A stretch of DNA of 64,000 nucleotides from Tessaracoccus coleopterorum (GTDB lineage: Bacteria > Actinomycetota > Actinomycetes > Propionibacteriales > Propionibacteriaceae), in contig NZ_JAANIJ010000001.1 of the NCBI RefSeq assembly GCF_011174705.1, positions 2,232,001 through 2,296,000 on the forward strand, given 5' to 3'. The position numbers and the translations under genes are program-made. The stretch's first letter is position 1. Each line of letters starts with the position of its first letter. Below are positions 10,555-22,129 of this stretch, piece after piece. Below the pieces are notes generated by a model. The model searched no databases. It was not told the origin of the DNA and worked only from the letters and a program-made list of their open reading frames with translations.

Positions 10555-11271
10555 TCAGTAGTCGAGGAGGAGGGCAGCTGCATGCGCTGCGCCTGCCGCG
10601 TGAGCTCCAGGAACACTGCGAGCCCGAACACGCCCCACTCGCGCAGGTAACCGGCGTTGCCACCGCGGCGTTCGTCTTCGGGATCGGGCCCCCGGTGAGG
10701 AGGGCCTCCGTGAGGCTGGTTCCCTCGATGCCGAGCCGCTCCCGGAGGAGGTCGAGTTCGCGCTCCAGCAGGTCGAGCGTCGCCATCGCGAGCGTCTCAC
10801 CGCCGACGGTCGTGCCGGTGAAGGTGGCGGCCACCCCTGGGACCGGCAGCCACCACTCGGCCCCTCCGAGCAGGCTGGGAAACTGCTCGCTCCCTGCGGT
10901 TCGGGCCGCCACGTAGGAGGGCTGGAGGTGAAGTCGTCCGGGGCGTCGTCGTCGCGGGCGAGCTCGGGTCTCTCGAGGTGGGCCGCAAGCAGGATCATGG
11001 CGCCGTAGCCGAGCCAGTGCGGCTGGTCGGTCGCGTAGGGCGCGTCGGCGCGGTCGACCCAGAGGCGCTCGAATCCGAGGGCCCCGGCCATCGCGGACTG
11101 CCAGGCGGCGACGGTCTCCTCCACCTCCGCCGGATCGGGGGCTGGTCGCTCCCGATCGGGGCGGGCGGTCGAAAACTCGATGCCCTGGGCCTTTGCCGCC
11201 TCGGCGATGACGGTCTGCCAGTCACCGGAGAGGTAGCGGGTGAGCGAGCCTACGTAGATGTCGAGTCCCAT
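10555..11271 (-). CDS. Hypothetical protein
   Basis: I do not recognise the family. It starts MGLDIYVGSLTRYLSGDWQT and continues through a soluble, acidic sequence with QPHWLGYGAMILLAAHLERP, then PSLLGGAEWWLPVPGVAATF, and a helical ending with LDLLERELDLLRERLG and FGLAVFLELTRQAQRMQ. The length is about 240 residues. There are at least two frame breaks (about 10915 and 10660) and perhaps a third close to the stop. No signal peptide or membrane segment is evident. It is convergent with the DUF1707 gene, 12 bp apart. Confidence 0.6.
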   Translation of the reverse strand: MGLDIYVGSLTRYLSGDWQTVIAEAAKAQGIEFSTARPDRERPAPDPAEVEETVAAWQSAMAGALGFERLWVDRADAPYATDQPHWLGYGAMILLAAHLERPELARDDDAPDDFTSSPPTWRPEPQGASSFPACSEGPSGGCRSQGWPPPSPARPSAVRRSRWRRSTCWSANSTSSGSGSASREPASRRPSSPGARSRRRTPRWQRRLPARVGRVRARSVPGAHAAGAAHAAALLLDY

Positions 11272-11325
11272 GCCCCGATCCTTGCAGGTTCGGGCAACCG
11301 TCGGGAGCCCGGAACCGGGCCCCGG

Positions 11326-11919
11326 CTAGTCGGCCGCGGCATCGCCTGCCGTCCGGCGTTTCAGCCAGCGCCACCCCTTGCGCGTGAACCGGGCGAACAC
11401 GACGGCGGCCACGATCATCGAGATGAGCAGGATGCCCGCGATGATGGCTGCGGCCACGGGGAAGAATACGGCGAGCGTCGTCACGCTGACCACGCCGACG
11501 TCACCGGCCACCGACGCCGTCAGGTTCGTGACGGGTTCGGGCGAACTGTTGGCCGCCAGGCGGATGCTCGCCTTGGCGAGGTGGCTGACCAGCGCGGTCA
11601 GGCCGCCGATGGATGCGAGGGTGACGGTCCAGAGGTCGCCCTGTGCCCCCGCCATCAGGGCGCCGATCGCGGCGCCGGCGATGGGTCGGATCACCGTCGA
11701 CGGGACGTCCCATACGGAGTCGACCACCGGGATCTTGTCGGCCACGAACTCGATCACGCATAGAACGGCCATCACGATCAGCACGTCGGTGCGCTGCAGG
11801 CCGAGGGGCACGTCGTCGACGCCGAGGAACCTGCCGAGGAGCCCGAGCACCAGCACCGTCGCGTAGGCGTTGATCCCCGAGGCCCAGCCCGCGGCGAACG
11901 TCATCGGCAGCATTTCCAT
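11326..11919 (-). CDS. DUF4126 family membrane protein
   Basis: An intact protein of 197 residues. FAAGWASGINAYATVLVLGLLGR at the N-terminus, VLCVIEFVADKIPVVDSVWD, and the repeated hydrophobic segments (IRPIAGAAIGALMAG, IGGLTALVSHLAKASIRLA, VVSVTTLAVFFPVAAAIIAG) are characteristic of DUF4126, a small inner-membrane family of unknown role. The end is basic (RFTRKGWRWLKRR). A second ATG at 11913 is also possible. The hexamer TACTGT lies 4 nt before the first ATG and 10 nt before the second. The 58-nt repeat array begins about 80 bp upstream of this start, so any promoter further out would lie in or next to it. Confidence 0.85.
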   Translation of the reverse strand: MEMLPMTFAAGWASGINAYATVLVLGLLGRFLGVDDVPLGLQRTDVLIVMAVLCVIEFVADKIPVVDSVWDVPSTVIRPIAGAAIGALMAGAQGDLWTVTLASIGGLTALVSHLAKASIRLAANSSPEPVTNLTASVAGDVGVVSVTTLAVFFPVAAAIIAGILLISMIVAAVVFARFTRKGWRWLKRRTAGDAAAD

Positions 11920-12001
11920 GCCGACAGTATGGCGACACGGTGAGGCAGTCGGCCGGGATCGGCCGGGTTTCGGTCGAGGGCGCCGTCCAAGCCGGACCCT
12001 C

Positions 12002-12692
12002 GGAAAAATCGGCCAGTAGCCGATTCTGGTCGGTCCTGCTGAAAATACTGGCCACTGACTTGCCCGTCCTCCTGCCGGGCCTCCTGGAAAAATGGGCCAG
12101 TAGCCGATTCTGGTCGGTCTGCCTGAAAAAGGTGCCCACTGACTTGCCGCTCCTCCTGCCGGGCCTCCTGGAAAAATGGGCCAGTGGCCGGTTCTGGTCG
12201 GTCCTGCTGAAGATAGTGACCAGTACCCCGCTCCTTGGTGGCGTTGCGGCAGACGGAAGTTCCCCTGTCTGGGTCGTCGGCCAGGGTTGCGCGGTGGTTG
12301 GGGTTCTTGGCAGCAACGGGGATGGTTCTGAGCGCGCCGGGTCTGGGCTGCCGGGCCTCCTGGAACAATGGGCCAGTGGCCGGTTCTGGTCGGTCTGCCT
12401 GGAAAAGGTGCCCACTACCCCGCTCCTTGGTGGCGTCGCGGCAGACGGAAGTTCCCCTGTCTGGGTCGTCGGCCAGGGTTGCGCGGTGGTTGGGGTTCTT
12501 GGCAGCAACGGGGATGGTTCTGCGCGCGTCGGGTCTGGGCTGCCGGGCCTCGGAAAAATGGGCCAGTAGCCGATTCTGGTCGGTCTGCCTGGAAAAGGTG
12601 TCCACTGACTTGCCCGTCCTCCTGCCGGCCTCCTGGAGAAATGGGCCAGTGGCCGTTTCTGGTCGGTCCTGCTGAAAATAGTGGCCACTTCC
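12002..12692. repeat. Array of six 58-nt repeat cores (locus 1)
   Basis: Cores begin at 12002, 12086, 12170, 12362, 12552 and 12635. Each opens GGAAAAATSGGCCAGTRGCC and most end TGGCCACTGAC or TGCCCACTGAC. The last third alternates between two versions, CCTGCTGAAAATA (copies 1, 3, 6) and TGCCTGRAAAAGGTG (copies 2, 4, 5). Short linkers are 25-26 nt. Copies 3 and 4 are each followed by a near-identical linker of about 130 nt that starts accccgctccttggtggcg. No stop codons interrupt some frames, but I see no start site or protein family, so I treat the roughly 900-bp gap between DUF4126 and the HNH gene as non-coding. The same core occurs at 38293-38577. Confidence 0.9.
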
Positions 12693-12815
12693 CCGGCTGC
12701 TTCGCGGGACCGGATGGGGTGATGCGGACGATGCGGTCACGGCCGGCTCCGGTCGGTGGATGGTCAGCTGGGCCGGGGGCGCACGACCTGGCCCGCCGAT
12801 GGGCGGGTCAGGCGG

Positions 12816-14233
12816 TCAGGGCAGGGTGCCGTGGCCGGGGATCGGGGAGCGTGTCGGGTCGAGCCGTGCCGGGGCAGGAACTCGGGCATCGCGTGCTGAT
12901 TGATCCGGACTTCCCACCGCTCAACCGCGGGATCCCGCCCATGCACGGGACGCGTGCCCGTGGGCTGGCGTCCCGGTGGAGCCGGGGCCCGTCCCTGGGC
13001 TGGTGCCCTGGCGGGTGGTGCATGCGGGGTGGTTCGACCAGTTTGTGGTGTTTCGGACACAGCAGGACGAGATTGCCGAGGGTGGTGGCACCTCCTGCCC
13101 ACCACGGAACCACATGGTGGGCTTCGCACTCATGGTCGGCGGCGTCGCAGTCGGGGAACGCGCAGCCGTGGTCCCGGATGCTGAGCGCGAGGCGGATCTC
13201 GTCGGAGACCAGCCGCCGCGTTCGGCCCAGGTCGAGTATCTCAGAGGCGGTGCCCAGGACGACGGGGGTGAGGTCGGCGTCGCAGCACAGGCGGCGTAAC
13301 TCGCCTGCGGGGATCTTCTGCCCCGACGGCAGTAGCCCTGCCTGCTCAACGCGACGGTGGAGGGCGTCTTCGTCGAGGTGGACCACGACCCGGGCCCGGT
13401 CCTGCGCCACCCGCACACCACCCGCAGTGTCATGTCCGTGGATGATGGCCATGAACGCGTCCGCGGCGCGCTGCTCCGGCGTCACCTCAGGCCGACCCAC
13501 GCCTGCCGAGCGTCGATCGTCACGGGTGGCACGCTTGACGGCCTCGACCCTGGCTTCGACCAGGCGGACCAGTTCGGCGCCGTCGACGGCGGGGACCTGA
13601 CCGGAGAAATGGAGCGATCCGTCGTCGTAGTGGTACCGGAACGCCCGGTTCCGCTCCGCGCGACGCTGCTGCGCCTCCAACCGCACCTGCTCCCGCTCCG
13701 CCGCATCCGCCTCCGACTCGACGGGATCCGCGACGTCGAGCGCTTCACCGGCGAGCCTTTTCAGGGCGTTGGTATCGAGCCGGGCCGCCTTCGCGACCAG
13801 GAACTCCGCCGCCCTGCCCTGCTGCTCCACACTCAACCGGGACGGTAGATCGTCGAGCATCGCCGTGATACACGCGGCCTGCCTGGTCGAGACCGTCCCG
13901 TCCACCGCGGCCTTGCCGACCTGCGGATGCGCGGCCAGGTCATGGCCGGCGAAGATGATCCCGGTCGCCTCGCCCTTCGTCGCCCGCCGCGTCGACTTCA
14001 ACCACACAGCCATCGTCAACCCCGTCGCCGCCTCCGCAACGCGACGCCGGTCAGCGTCGGAGATGTCGAGCGACCTGCGGGCGTTGAGCCGGTCGGTGGC
14101 CGAGCTCAGCCGCGCCAGGTAGTTCAGTTCCGCCTGGGGCTCACGCTGGAGGGTTCTCGCCGAGAAGTGTCAGGGCCTGTTCCAGCAACGCGATGGCCTC
14201 ATCGCGGGTGCTCCGGAAAAGGGTGTCCGACAT
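12816..14233 (-). CDS. DUF222 / HNH nuclease-domain protein (13E12 repeat family)
   Basis: The N-terminal helical DUF222 region runs MSDTLFRSTRDEAIALLEQ ... LNYLARLSSATDRLNARRSL ... VSTRQAACITAMLDDLPSRL. The C-terminal HNH motif is CAFPDCDAADHECEAHHVVP ... NLVLLCPKHHKLV, with the CxxC, HH and CxxHH ligands present. This family is multicopy in many actinobacteria, and its biological role is unsettled (nuclease, possibly mobile). Frame breaks occur near 14150 and at several places after 13035. The end is best read as EVRINQHAMPEFLP ... RLDPTRSPIPGHGTLP with the stop at 12816-12818. A near-consensus promoter places the transcript start at the ATG. Confidence 0.85.
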
Positions 14234-14239
14234 GGACCT

Positions 14240-14271
14240 ATTCTAGTGCGTTCGTTTCCTGTTTCAAACAG
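14240..14271 (-). promoter_or_regulatory. Leaderless promoter with overlapping palindrome for the DUF222/HNH gene
   Basis: On the minus strand TTGAAA (14262-14267), a 16-bp spacer and TAGAAT (14240-14245) lie 6 nt before the ATG at 14233. The -35 is embedded in a palindrome CTGTTTCAAACAG (14259-14271), a plausible operator. The surrounding gap to 14465 is lower in GC than its neighbours and holds nothing else I can identify. Confidence 0.65.
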
Positions 14272-14464
14272 TTTCGGCGAACGAGTTGTACCAGGTTGGC
14301 TACCAGTGTTGTCCAAAATGGCCCAGGTGTTGTCCGTGTCCTATCGTGCCGATTATGGAATCACTGCAGGATAAGTTCGAATAGTGCTGCACGAGGCCCG
14401 CAGGCGTGTTCGTCCCGATGGCGTCCAGGGGAACCGCGACGGCCCCCAACGACCTGAGGGCCTT

Positions 14465-15083
14465 TCACGCGGTGGTGCGACGCGCACGTCCGAAGCCGCC
14501 TGCGTACACGAGCCCCGCGCCGACCGACGTGACCGCGATCAGGGCCAACGGCCCAACCATCCGCCGGGGAACCCCCGACGGCGCCCTCCTCGCCCTCCCG
14601 GGTGCCGGGACGCTGGGCGTCACCGTGCTGGGTGCCCCAAGTACCGTCGTCAGCTCGGCCGTGACGGCCTCGTCGAGCGGCGCGGTGCCGCCGCAGATGT
14701 TGGCCTGCCAGGTGTCCGTGGCCTCGCCCATGATGTCGTCGTGTCCGGCGAACAGCACGATCTCCTGGCCTTCGGAGAAGCCGGAGAGCCCGCACGACGC
14801 GCTGTTGTTCGGGCTCGCGACCTCGATCCGGGACAGCGCTTCACCCTTCCAGATCCGGTCCAGCTCGATCGTGTAGACGGTCGCGTCGGTGCTGGAGCTC
14901 GGGTTCGACGGCTCGTCGATCGTCAGAATGGTGCCGGTGCCCACCAGCTCGGCCCAGGCGGCCTGCTCCGTGGGGTGCTGATGACGCAGCTGCACGCCGA
15001 CGCGCACTCCACCGACCCCATGAGAGGCCGACGGCGCCCACTGCTGACAGGACGGCCGCCCCGAGTAACCCTGAGATCCGCAT
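14465..15083 (-). CDS. Secreted NTR/TIMP-like protein with C-terminal membrane anchor (copy 1)
   Basis: The signal peptide MRISGLLGAAVLSAVGAVGL is followed by SACSCVISTP, with cysteines right after the cleavage region, then the pattern YTIELDRIWKGEALSRIEVA, ASCGLSGFSEGQEIVLFAG and NICGGTAPL. Cys-x-Cys at the mature N-terminus, the KG-containing strand, the SCG and the late ICGGT are what I would expect of the bacterial relatives of TIMP/netrin (NTR) domains. The C-terminus has a transmembrane helix GPLALIAVTSVGAGLVYAGG and a basic tail. A GAAGGAG ribosome site precedes the ATG. Two frame breaks lie near 15020 and 14970. The target is unknown. The assignment rests on pattern recognition only. 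Confidence 0.6.
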
Positions 15084-15171
15084 GATGTTGCTCCTTCGCA
15101 AAGTACAGACGAACTAACGACGCTCACCGGAGCGACCCGGGTTGTCCCGACGACGACTCCACCCTCCGCGT

Positions 15172-15764
15172 TCAGGCGAGAGCCGCGGCCACCGCGGCGA
15201 GCGCCGCACCGAGGGCGGCCCATCGCGCGGACGACGAGCGGAGCAGAACGAGTGGATCGAGGATGTCCATCGGCAGCGGCACTGGGACGTGGGTGTTGAG
15301 CCGGGCGAAGCGCGCCGGGTCGGTGGCAGGGGTCGCCCCCTCACCGACAGCCGCGAGCACCTCGGGCAGCCTACCCAGGTCTCCGCCCATCACCAGGTAG
15401 TTGGCCCTCGCCTCCTTTTCGATGATGAGGACCTCATCATCGATATCGAAGCGGAGATCCCCACACGACGAGTTGATGACCTTCAGCCGCAACCCTGGTA
15501 CGGGATCGCCCTTCCACACCCGGGCGTACTCGACCTCGTAACTCGCGTCGTGCGCCCCCGGGGCTCGAACTCCGCCACCACCCGCACGAGGGCCGCGATC
15601 TCCGCGTCGGCGATCTCCTCTGCGATCGAGGGCGGATCCGGGTCGAGGACGAGGCTGCAGGCGGACGCCATCGGGGCTGTCAACAGCTGGAGTGCGGCCG
15701 CGGCGGCCAGCGTCGCGCCGGCAAGGAAGGGAGACGTCGCCCATCCCGGCATGGTCTCGTGCTC
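15172..15764 (-). CDS. Secreted NTR/TIMP-like protein with C-terminal membrane anchor (copy 2)
   Basis: A divergent paralogue of the neighbour at 14465. The signal-like helix LAGATLAAAAALQLLTAPMA ends in SACSLVLDPD. The body has YEVEYARVWKGDPVPGLRL, INSSCGDLRFDIDDEVLII and then NYLVMGGDLGRLPEVLAA, and the C-terminus is a hydrophobic anchor [14 protein letters not shown]. It shares the SAC start, the RVWKGD/RIWKGE strand and the SSCG/ASCG step with copy 1 but lacks the second cysteine of the CxC. At least one frame break is near 15560. The start is either ATG 15764 (good GAGGAG site, but needing one more frame correction) or ATG 15752. The pair lies head to tail and probably forms one operon. 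Confidence 0.55.
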
Positions 15765-15880
15765 ATCGGTTCTCCTCACGGTCTACCGCTACGACGTGCC
15801 CGGACGCGGATCCGGTTGTCCCGGCCCCGAATCGTCGCGCCGCCGCCGCCGGGCCGGGGCGTTCGTGGGAGACTCGGCCC

Positions 15881-17965
<2,085 letters not shown>

Positions 17966-18006
17966 GCGACGGCCCGGCGGGGAGCGCCTGCGCCTACGAT
18001 GAGCCC

Positions 18007-20385
18007 ATGCCGACCCGTGGGCATGACTCGATCTTCGCCTCCGCCGACCTGCCTGCGGAGGCCGCCCGGGCGTGGCTGACGGCGGGCTTCGACGCCCAGG
18101 CGGCGGCGGGGACCCCGAAGCCCTGACGCCGGAGCAGCGGGCCGACCTCGCCGACCTGCTCGGCAGCACCTGGTGGCGCGCGCTCTACCAGGGCGAGGGC
18201 GACGCGGAGGATCCAGAGGAGTTGCTGAGGCGGGCGCTGCCCCCGCGGTCCGGGCCGCGGACCGGCTCCCACAGGGCGGTCTCGTGCTGGCCCTGTACCT
18301 GCGCAACCTCGTCAACGACGCCTGGTCGATGGCCTGGGACCACCACCTCCTGATCACCACGATCGACGTGTCGTGCAACGAGGCGGAGAGGCTCCGGAGC
18401 GACCCGCCCGTCGACCCCGTCGCCGACCTCGCCTGGAGGTTGCTCGACTTCATGCGCCTCGAGTTCCGCGTCGAGACGGCGCTGCTGGCGGGCAGGCTCG
18501 ACGCCGTCCTGCGCGTCGCCGAGGCGGCGGCCGCCCACGTCCGGCCCATCGTCGACGCCGCCCGCGAGTGCCCGCCGGGGAGGGTCGCGACGCGCTCCTG
18601 CGCGAGGCCACCAACGAGCTGACCTACTACCGCACCATCCGCGACTGCGCCCGGGTCGGGCGCCGGCTGCTTCTTGGTGACAGGAGCGACGCGGCCGCCG
18701 ACCTCGACCGGATGCGTGCCCGGGTGGAGGCCACCGACTTCAACGCCGTCGACGCGAGCGAGCTGCGGGCCACCTCGCCGCGGTCGAGGCCGTCAACGGG
18801 GTGCGGGGGCGCGAATGGCTGCAGGTCGACGCCGGCCGGATCCGCATCGTCTACCCGTTCGGCATCCGGCTGCGGGGCGACGACGACCCGATCGCGCTCG
18901 TCGAGGAGCTGAAGACACGCGCGCACGGGATGCGGCTGAGCGGCGCACCGATCGGAGGCCTGCCCATCGTCGAGGCGAGGTCGCGGCTCGACCTCAGCGA
19001 CGTCTGGCAGGGCACCGACAACTTCGGCCGCGGCTACCGCGGCGCCACCATCCAGCTCGGCGACCTCGTCCTGACCGGTGACGACGGCGCGCGGCTCGAG
19101 ACGGTGCGCCCCAGGATCCAGCTGTCGCAGCTCGGCAACCACTCGATCGTGTTCGAGCTCGACCTCCTCGACGTCCCCGCCCACCGCATCGCCGAGGCCC
19201 TCCACCTCGCCAGCCCGGTGTTCGGCGACCTGCGCGAGATCGACGACGTGCTGCGGATGCAGGGCCCCGACGGGTGCCCGTGGCAGGGTCCCCGCGGTGG
19301 TCGCCGGCGTGCTGGACGGGCTGAGGGGCTGCTGGACGAGATCCCGGGTGGCTTCAGCGAGGCCGATCTCGCGACCCGCGACGGCTCCTTCGGCATCATC
19401 GTCACCGTCATCGCGGCCTCCGCCGTCGGCCCCGACGGCGCAAGGAGGTTGGGCGACACCCACGGGCTCCTCGACCTGTGGGGCGTGCAGCCGTTGCTGC
19501 ACCCGCTCCCGAGCGGGGTCGCGAGCGTCGCGGACTGGGCGCTGCACGACCTCGACTCGGTCGAGACCTGGCCGCTGCTGCACCTGAACGGCGAACTGCT
19601 CGCCTCCAGCAGCAACATGACGCTGCTGGCCTCGTTCACCTCGCCCGACTACGCGGTCAGCGAGATGGAGAGCTACATCGAGTTCGCGCACAGCCTGCAC
19701 GGCATGTACAAGGGCTGGCAGGACGGCGTGCGCTACTACGCGGAGCGCATCGCCGGGCTGCTCAGGGGAGCGGAGGCGGCCCTCGCGGAGGCCGACGAGC
19801 TGGACCGTGGCGGCGAGGACCCGCTGTCGGGCCGCCGTGCCGCCGTCATCGAACGCCTCGACCTGCTGGTGCGCGACGTCGAGCGCACCGAGCTGTCCCT
19901 CCAGGCGTTCGTGCAGTCCAACGAGGCCATCATGCTGTTCGTGGAGTCACCCGACATCGTCGCGTCGCCGCCGCTGCGCGCCGACCTCGACACCATCCTC
20001 ACCTCCAACGGCTACCCGCGGCTCCGCTCGGGCTTCACGAGGGCCGTCCGTGACGTCCTCGGCACCCGGCTGCGGCCGCTGCTCGACGTCGTGCACCGCA
20101 GGATGGAGAAGTCCTACGCCGAGGAGACGGCCGCGCTGCGGGAGGCTCGCGACCGCAGGGTCGACCTCGCGTTCCAGCTGATCGGGGTGGTCTTCGGGTG
20201 GTCGGCCTCTCGGGGCTGGCCGCCATCCTCCAGGCGGGCAACCCCGGCTGGGGAGCCGACGTGGCGTGGGGGCTGCTGTTCGGCATCCTTGCCCTGGCCG
20301 GGCTGCTCAGCCTGGTGCTGTATCTCACGGCCCGCAGGGTCGGAGCGACCCCGAAACCAAGAAATGGACGAGACCTTCCAGATGA
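18007..20385 (+). CDS. Large unrecognised protein with C-terminal membrane hairpin
   Basis: About 790 residues after joining some six frame breaks (near 18118, 18245, 18580, 18780, 20195 and 20345). The parts are a mainly helical N-terminal third (EQRADLADLLGSTWWRALYQ, HHLLITTIDVSCNEAERL, LREATNELTYYRTIRDCARV), a beta-rich middle (GRIRIVYPFGIRLRGDD, GNHSIVFELDLLDVPAHRI) with GTDNFGRGYRGATIQLGDLV, then long helices with coiled-coil character (RVEYYAER-like GVRYYAERIAGLLRGAEAAL, RRAAVIERLDLLVRDVERTE, HRRMEKSYAEETAALREARD), and at the very end two membrane helices (FQLIGVVFGW, LLFGILALAGLLSLVLYLTA). Helical stalk plus terminal hairpin recalls CorA-type topology, but I see no GMN motif. The TACGAT hexamer is 6 nt before the ATG. 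I do not know the family. Confidence 0.7.
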
Positions 20386-21076
20386 ACCATGTGATCGAGG
20401 CCGTCACCGACGCCTCAACCCTCGCGCACGTCTACGGGTCGGTCCTCGCGCCGAGCTTCCCGCCCACCGAGCTCGTCCCGCTCGACGTGTTCGTCGCCGG
20501 GGCACGGCGGGCCACCTCGACGTCCTCGTGGCGCGCCCGGTCGGGGGAGGCGAGCCGCTCGGCGTGATCGTCGGTGAGCGGCACGGCGACGGGTGCTCGT
20601 CGACTGGCTGGCCGTCGCGGGAGCGACCCGCGGCGGGGGCGTGGGCCGCGCGCTCATTGAGGCCGGCCTCCGGCGGTGGCTCGACGACGGCGCGCTGGTC
20701 GTGGTGGGTGAGGTGGAGCGACCCGACCTCTTCGGGCGCATCCCCGCTACGGTGACCCGGCGCGACGCCTCGCGTTCTACGAGCGGCTCGGCGCAACCGT
20801 ACTCGACGTGCCCTACTACCAGCCACCGATCGCCGAGGGCATGCCGCGGCTCCCCGGCCTGCTGCTCGTGGTGCTTGCCGCCGCCGACCCGACCCCCGCG
20901 CCACGCAACCTCTCGCGGGCCGAGAGGGACGCCGTCCGCGAGGTTCTCTCCTCGACGATGGGGAGCCCGAGCCTGGGGACGCGGAGACGCAGCGGGTGTT
21001 CGCCGCGGTCGATGACGCGGCAGGTGTGAGGCTGCTGCCGCTCGCCCGGTATCAGCGGGTGCCACTCTCGAGGTGA
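20364..21076 (+). CDS. GNAT-family acetyltransferase
   Basis: The start ATG 20364 (MDETFQMNHVIEAVTDA) lies within the predicted last codons of the preceding gene, so the two are probably coupled. The acetyl-CoA fold is visible as VLVDWLAVAGATRGGGVGRALIEAGLRRW, with the family R/Q-x-x-G-x-G/A pyrophosphate loop appearing as RGGGVGRA, then AFYERLGATVLDVPYYQPP, the usual C-terminal YxxxG step. Four frame breaks (about 20515, 20595, 20755 and 20965) are needed, and the ending RVFAAVDDAAGVRLLPLARY is taken from the last frame. Acceptor substrate unknown. Confidence 0.75.
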
Positions 21077-21149
21077 GCGTCGAGAGACGGCGGCGGGCTC
21101 CGTGTTTTCCCGGACCGGCGGGGCCTCCCGGCGTGGTGGGAAAGATTGG

Positions 21150-21163
21150 TTAGGCAAACCTAA
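21150..21163 (+). promoter_or_regulatory. Iron box (DtxR/IdeR-type operator)
   Basis: TTAGGCAAACCTAA is a near-perfect half-symmetric match to the DtxR/IdeR consensus TTAGGTTAGSCTAACCTAA and lies 46 bp before the siderophore operon. The following 21171-21202 contains another inverted pair AGTATTAC/GTAATACT, and TAATAC(T) at 21196-21202 forms a -10 that would start the transcript at the GTG (21209). Iron-loaded IdeR should repress here. Confidence 0.8.
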
Positions 21164-21208
21164 TGAAATGAGTATTACGCAAGGGTTCATGCGTGTAATA
21201 CTTGCGGC

Positions 21209-22128
21209 GTGACGAGTGAAGCTTCGACCGACACCCGCCCCGCCTACCGGGCCTTCCGGGTGCGTGTGGCCGCCCGCAGACGGCTGTCCCCGCACTTCAC
21301 CCGGATCACGTTCAGCGGGCCGAGCTCGTCGACTTCGGCACCGCGGGCCTCGACCAGCGCGTCAAGGTGGTGCTGCCCTTCCGGGGCTCGGGTTCACCCA
21401 TTTCCCCGACGTCGACGACTGGTACGCCGCGTGGCGCGAGCTTCCCGTCGAGCACCGCAACCCGTTCCGCACCTACACCGTGCGTGAGGTCCGTCCCGAC
21501 GCCCTCGAGGTCGACATCGACTTCGTCGGCCACGGCGATGCCGGGCCCGCGAGCCGTTGGGCGGCGCGCGTCGAGGTCGGCGACGACGCGGTCATCGTCG
21601 GGCCGGACGAACGCAGCCCCGGCCGCACCCTCGGCATCGACTGGCGACCAGGGCCGTCGACCAGATCCTGCTGGCCGGTGATGAGACCGCCGCCCTGCCA
21701 TCTCGGCCATCCTCGGGTCGCTCCCCGTCGACGCGACCGGGGTCGCGCTGATCGAGGTGCCCGACCCTGCCGACACGCTCGATCTGATCGCCCCGGACGG
21801 CGTAGCGGTGCGGTTCCTGCCGCGCCACCCGGGCGGTGCGCACGGGCACCGCCTGATCCCGCGGTGCGCGAGTGGGTGGTGCGCACCTGCTGCGCCGCCG
21901 GCTGCATCCCGGTTCCCGACCGGCCCGTGGCCTTCGAGGACCCTGATGACGCCCCCTGTGGGACGTCCCCGACGGCACCAGCCTCGACGGCGACTGTTAC
22001 GCCTGGATCGCGGGGAGGCCGGGCTCGTCAAGACGCTGCGCAGGTTCCTCGTCTCCGATGCCGGGCTCGACCGGCGCCGCGTCGCGTTCATGGGCTACTG
22101 GCGCCAGGGCCGCGCCGAGCTCGACTGA
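21209..22128 (+). CDS. Siderophore-interacting protein (FAD-dependent ferric-siderophore reductase)
   Basis: This is the first gene of the iron operon. The N-terminal flavin domain starts AYRAFRVRVAARRRLSPHFTRITF, and the FAD motif R-x-Y-T is present in NPFRTYTVREVRPDALEVDI. It continues HGDAGPASRWAARVEVGDDA, VIVGPDERSP and, in the NAD(P)H half, the family GDETA followed by PVDATGVALIEVPD. The end CYAWIAGEAGLVKTLRRFLV ... RRRVAFMGYWRQGRAE is diagnostic for the SIP family, which releases iron by reducing the internalised ferric siderophore. About 308 residues. Around five frame breaks between 21320 and 21960. It has a GTG start and is probably leaderless. Confidence 0.88.
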
Positions 22129-22129
22129 C

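Noticed and set aside
11940-12740. Long open frames across repeat locus 1 on both strands, reading as repetitive peptides
   Set aside because: Open frames are expected at this GC content. No ribosome site, promoter or known domain is present, and the related locus has a 76-nt period that cannot keep a frame.
18007-20385. CorA magnesium channel
   Set aside because: Topology is similar at the C-terminus but no GMN motif is visible and the rest does not resemble CorA.
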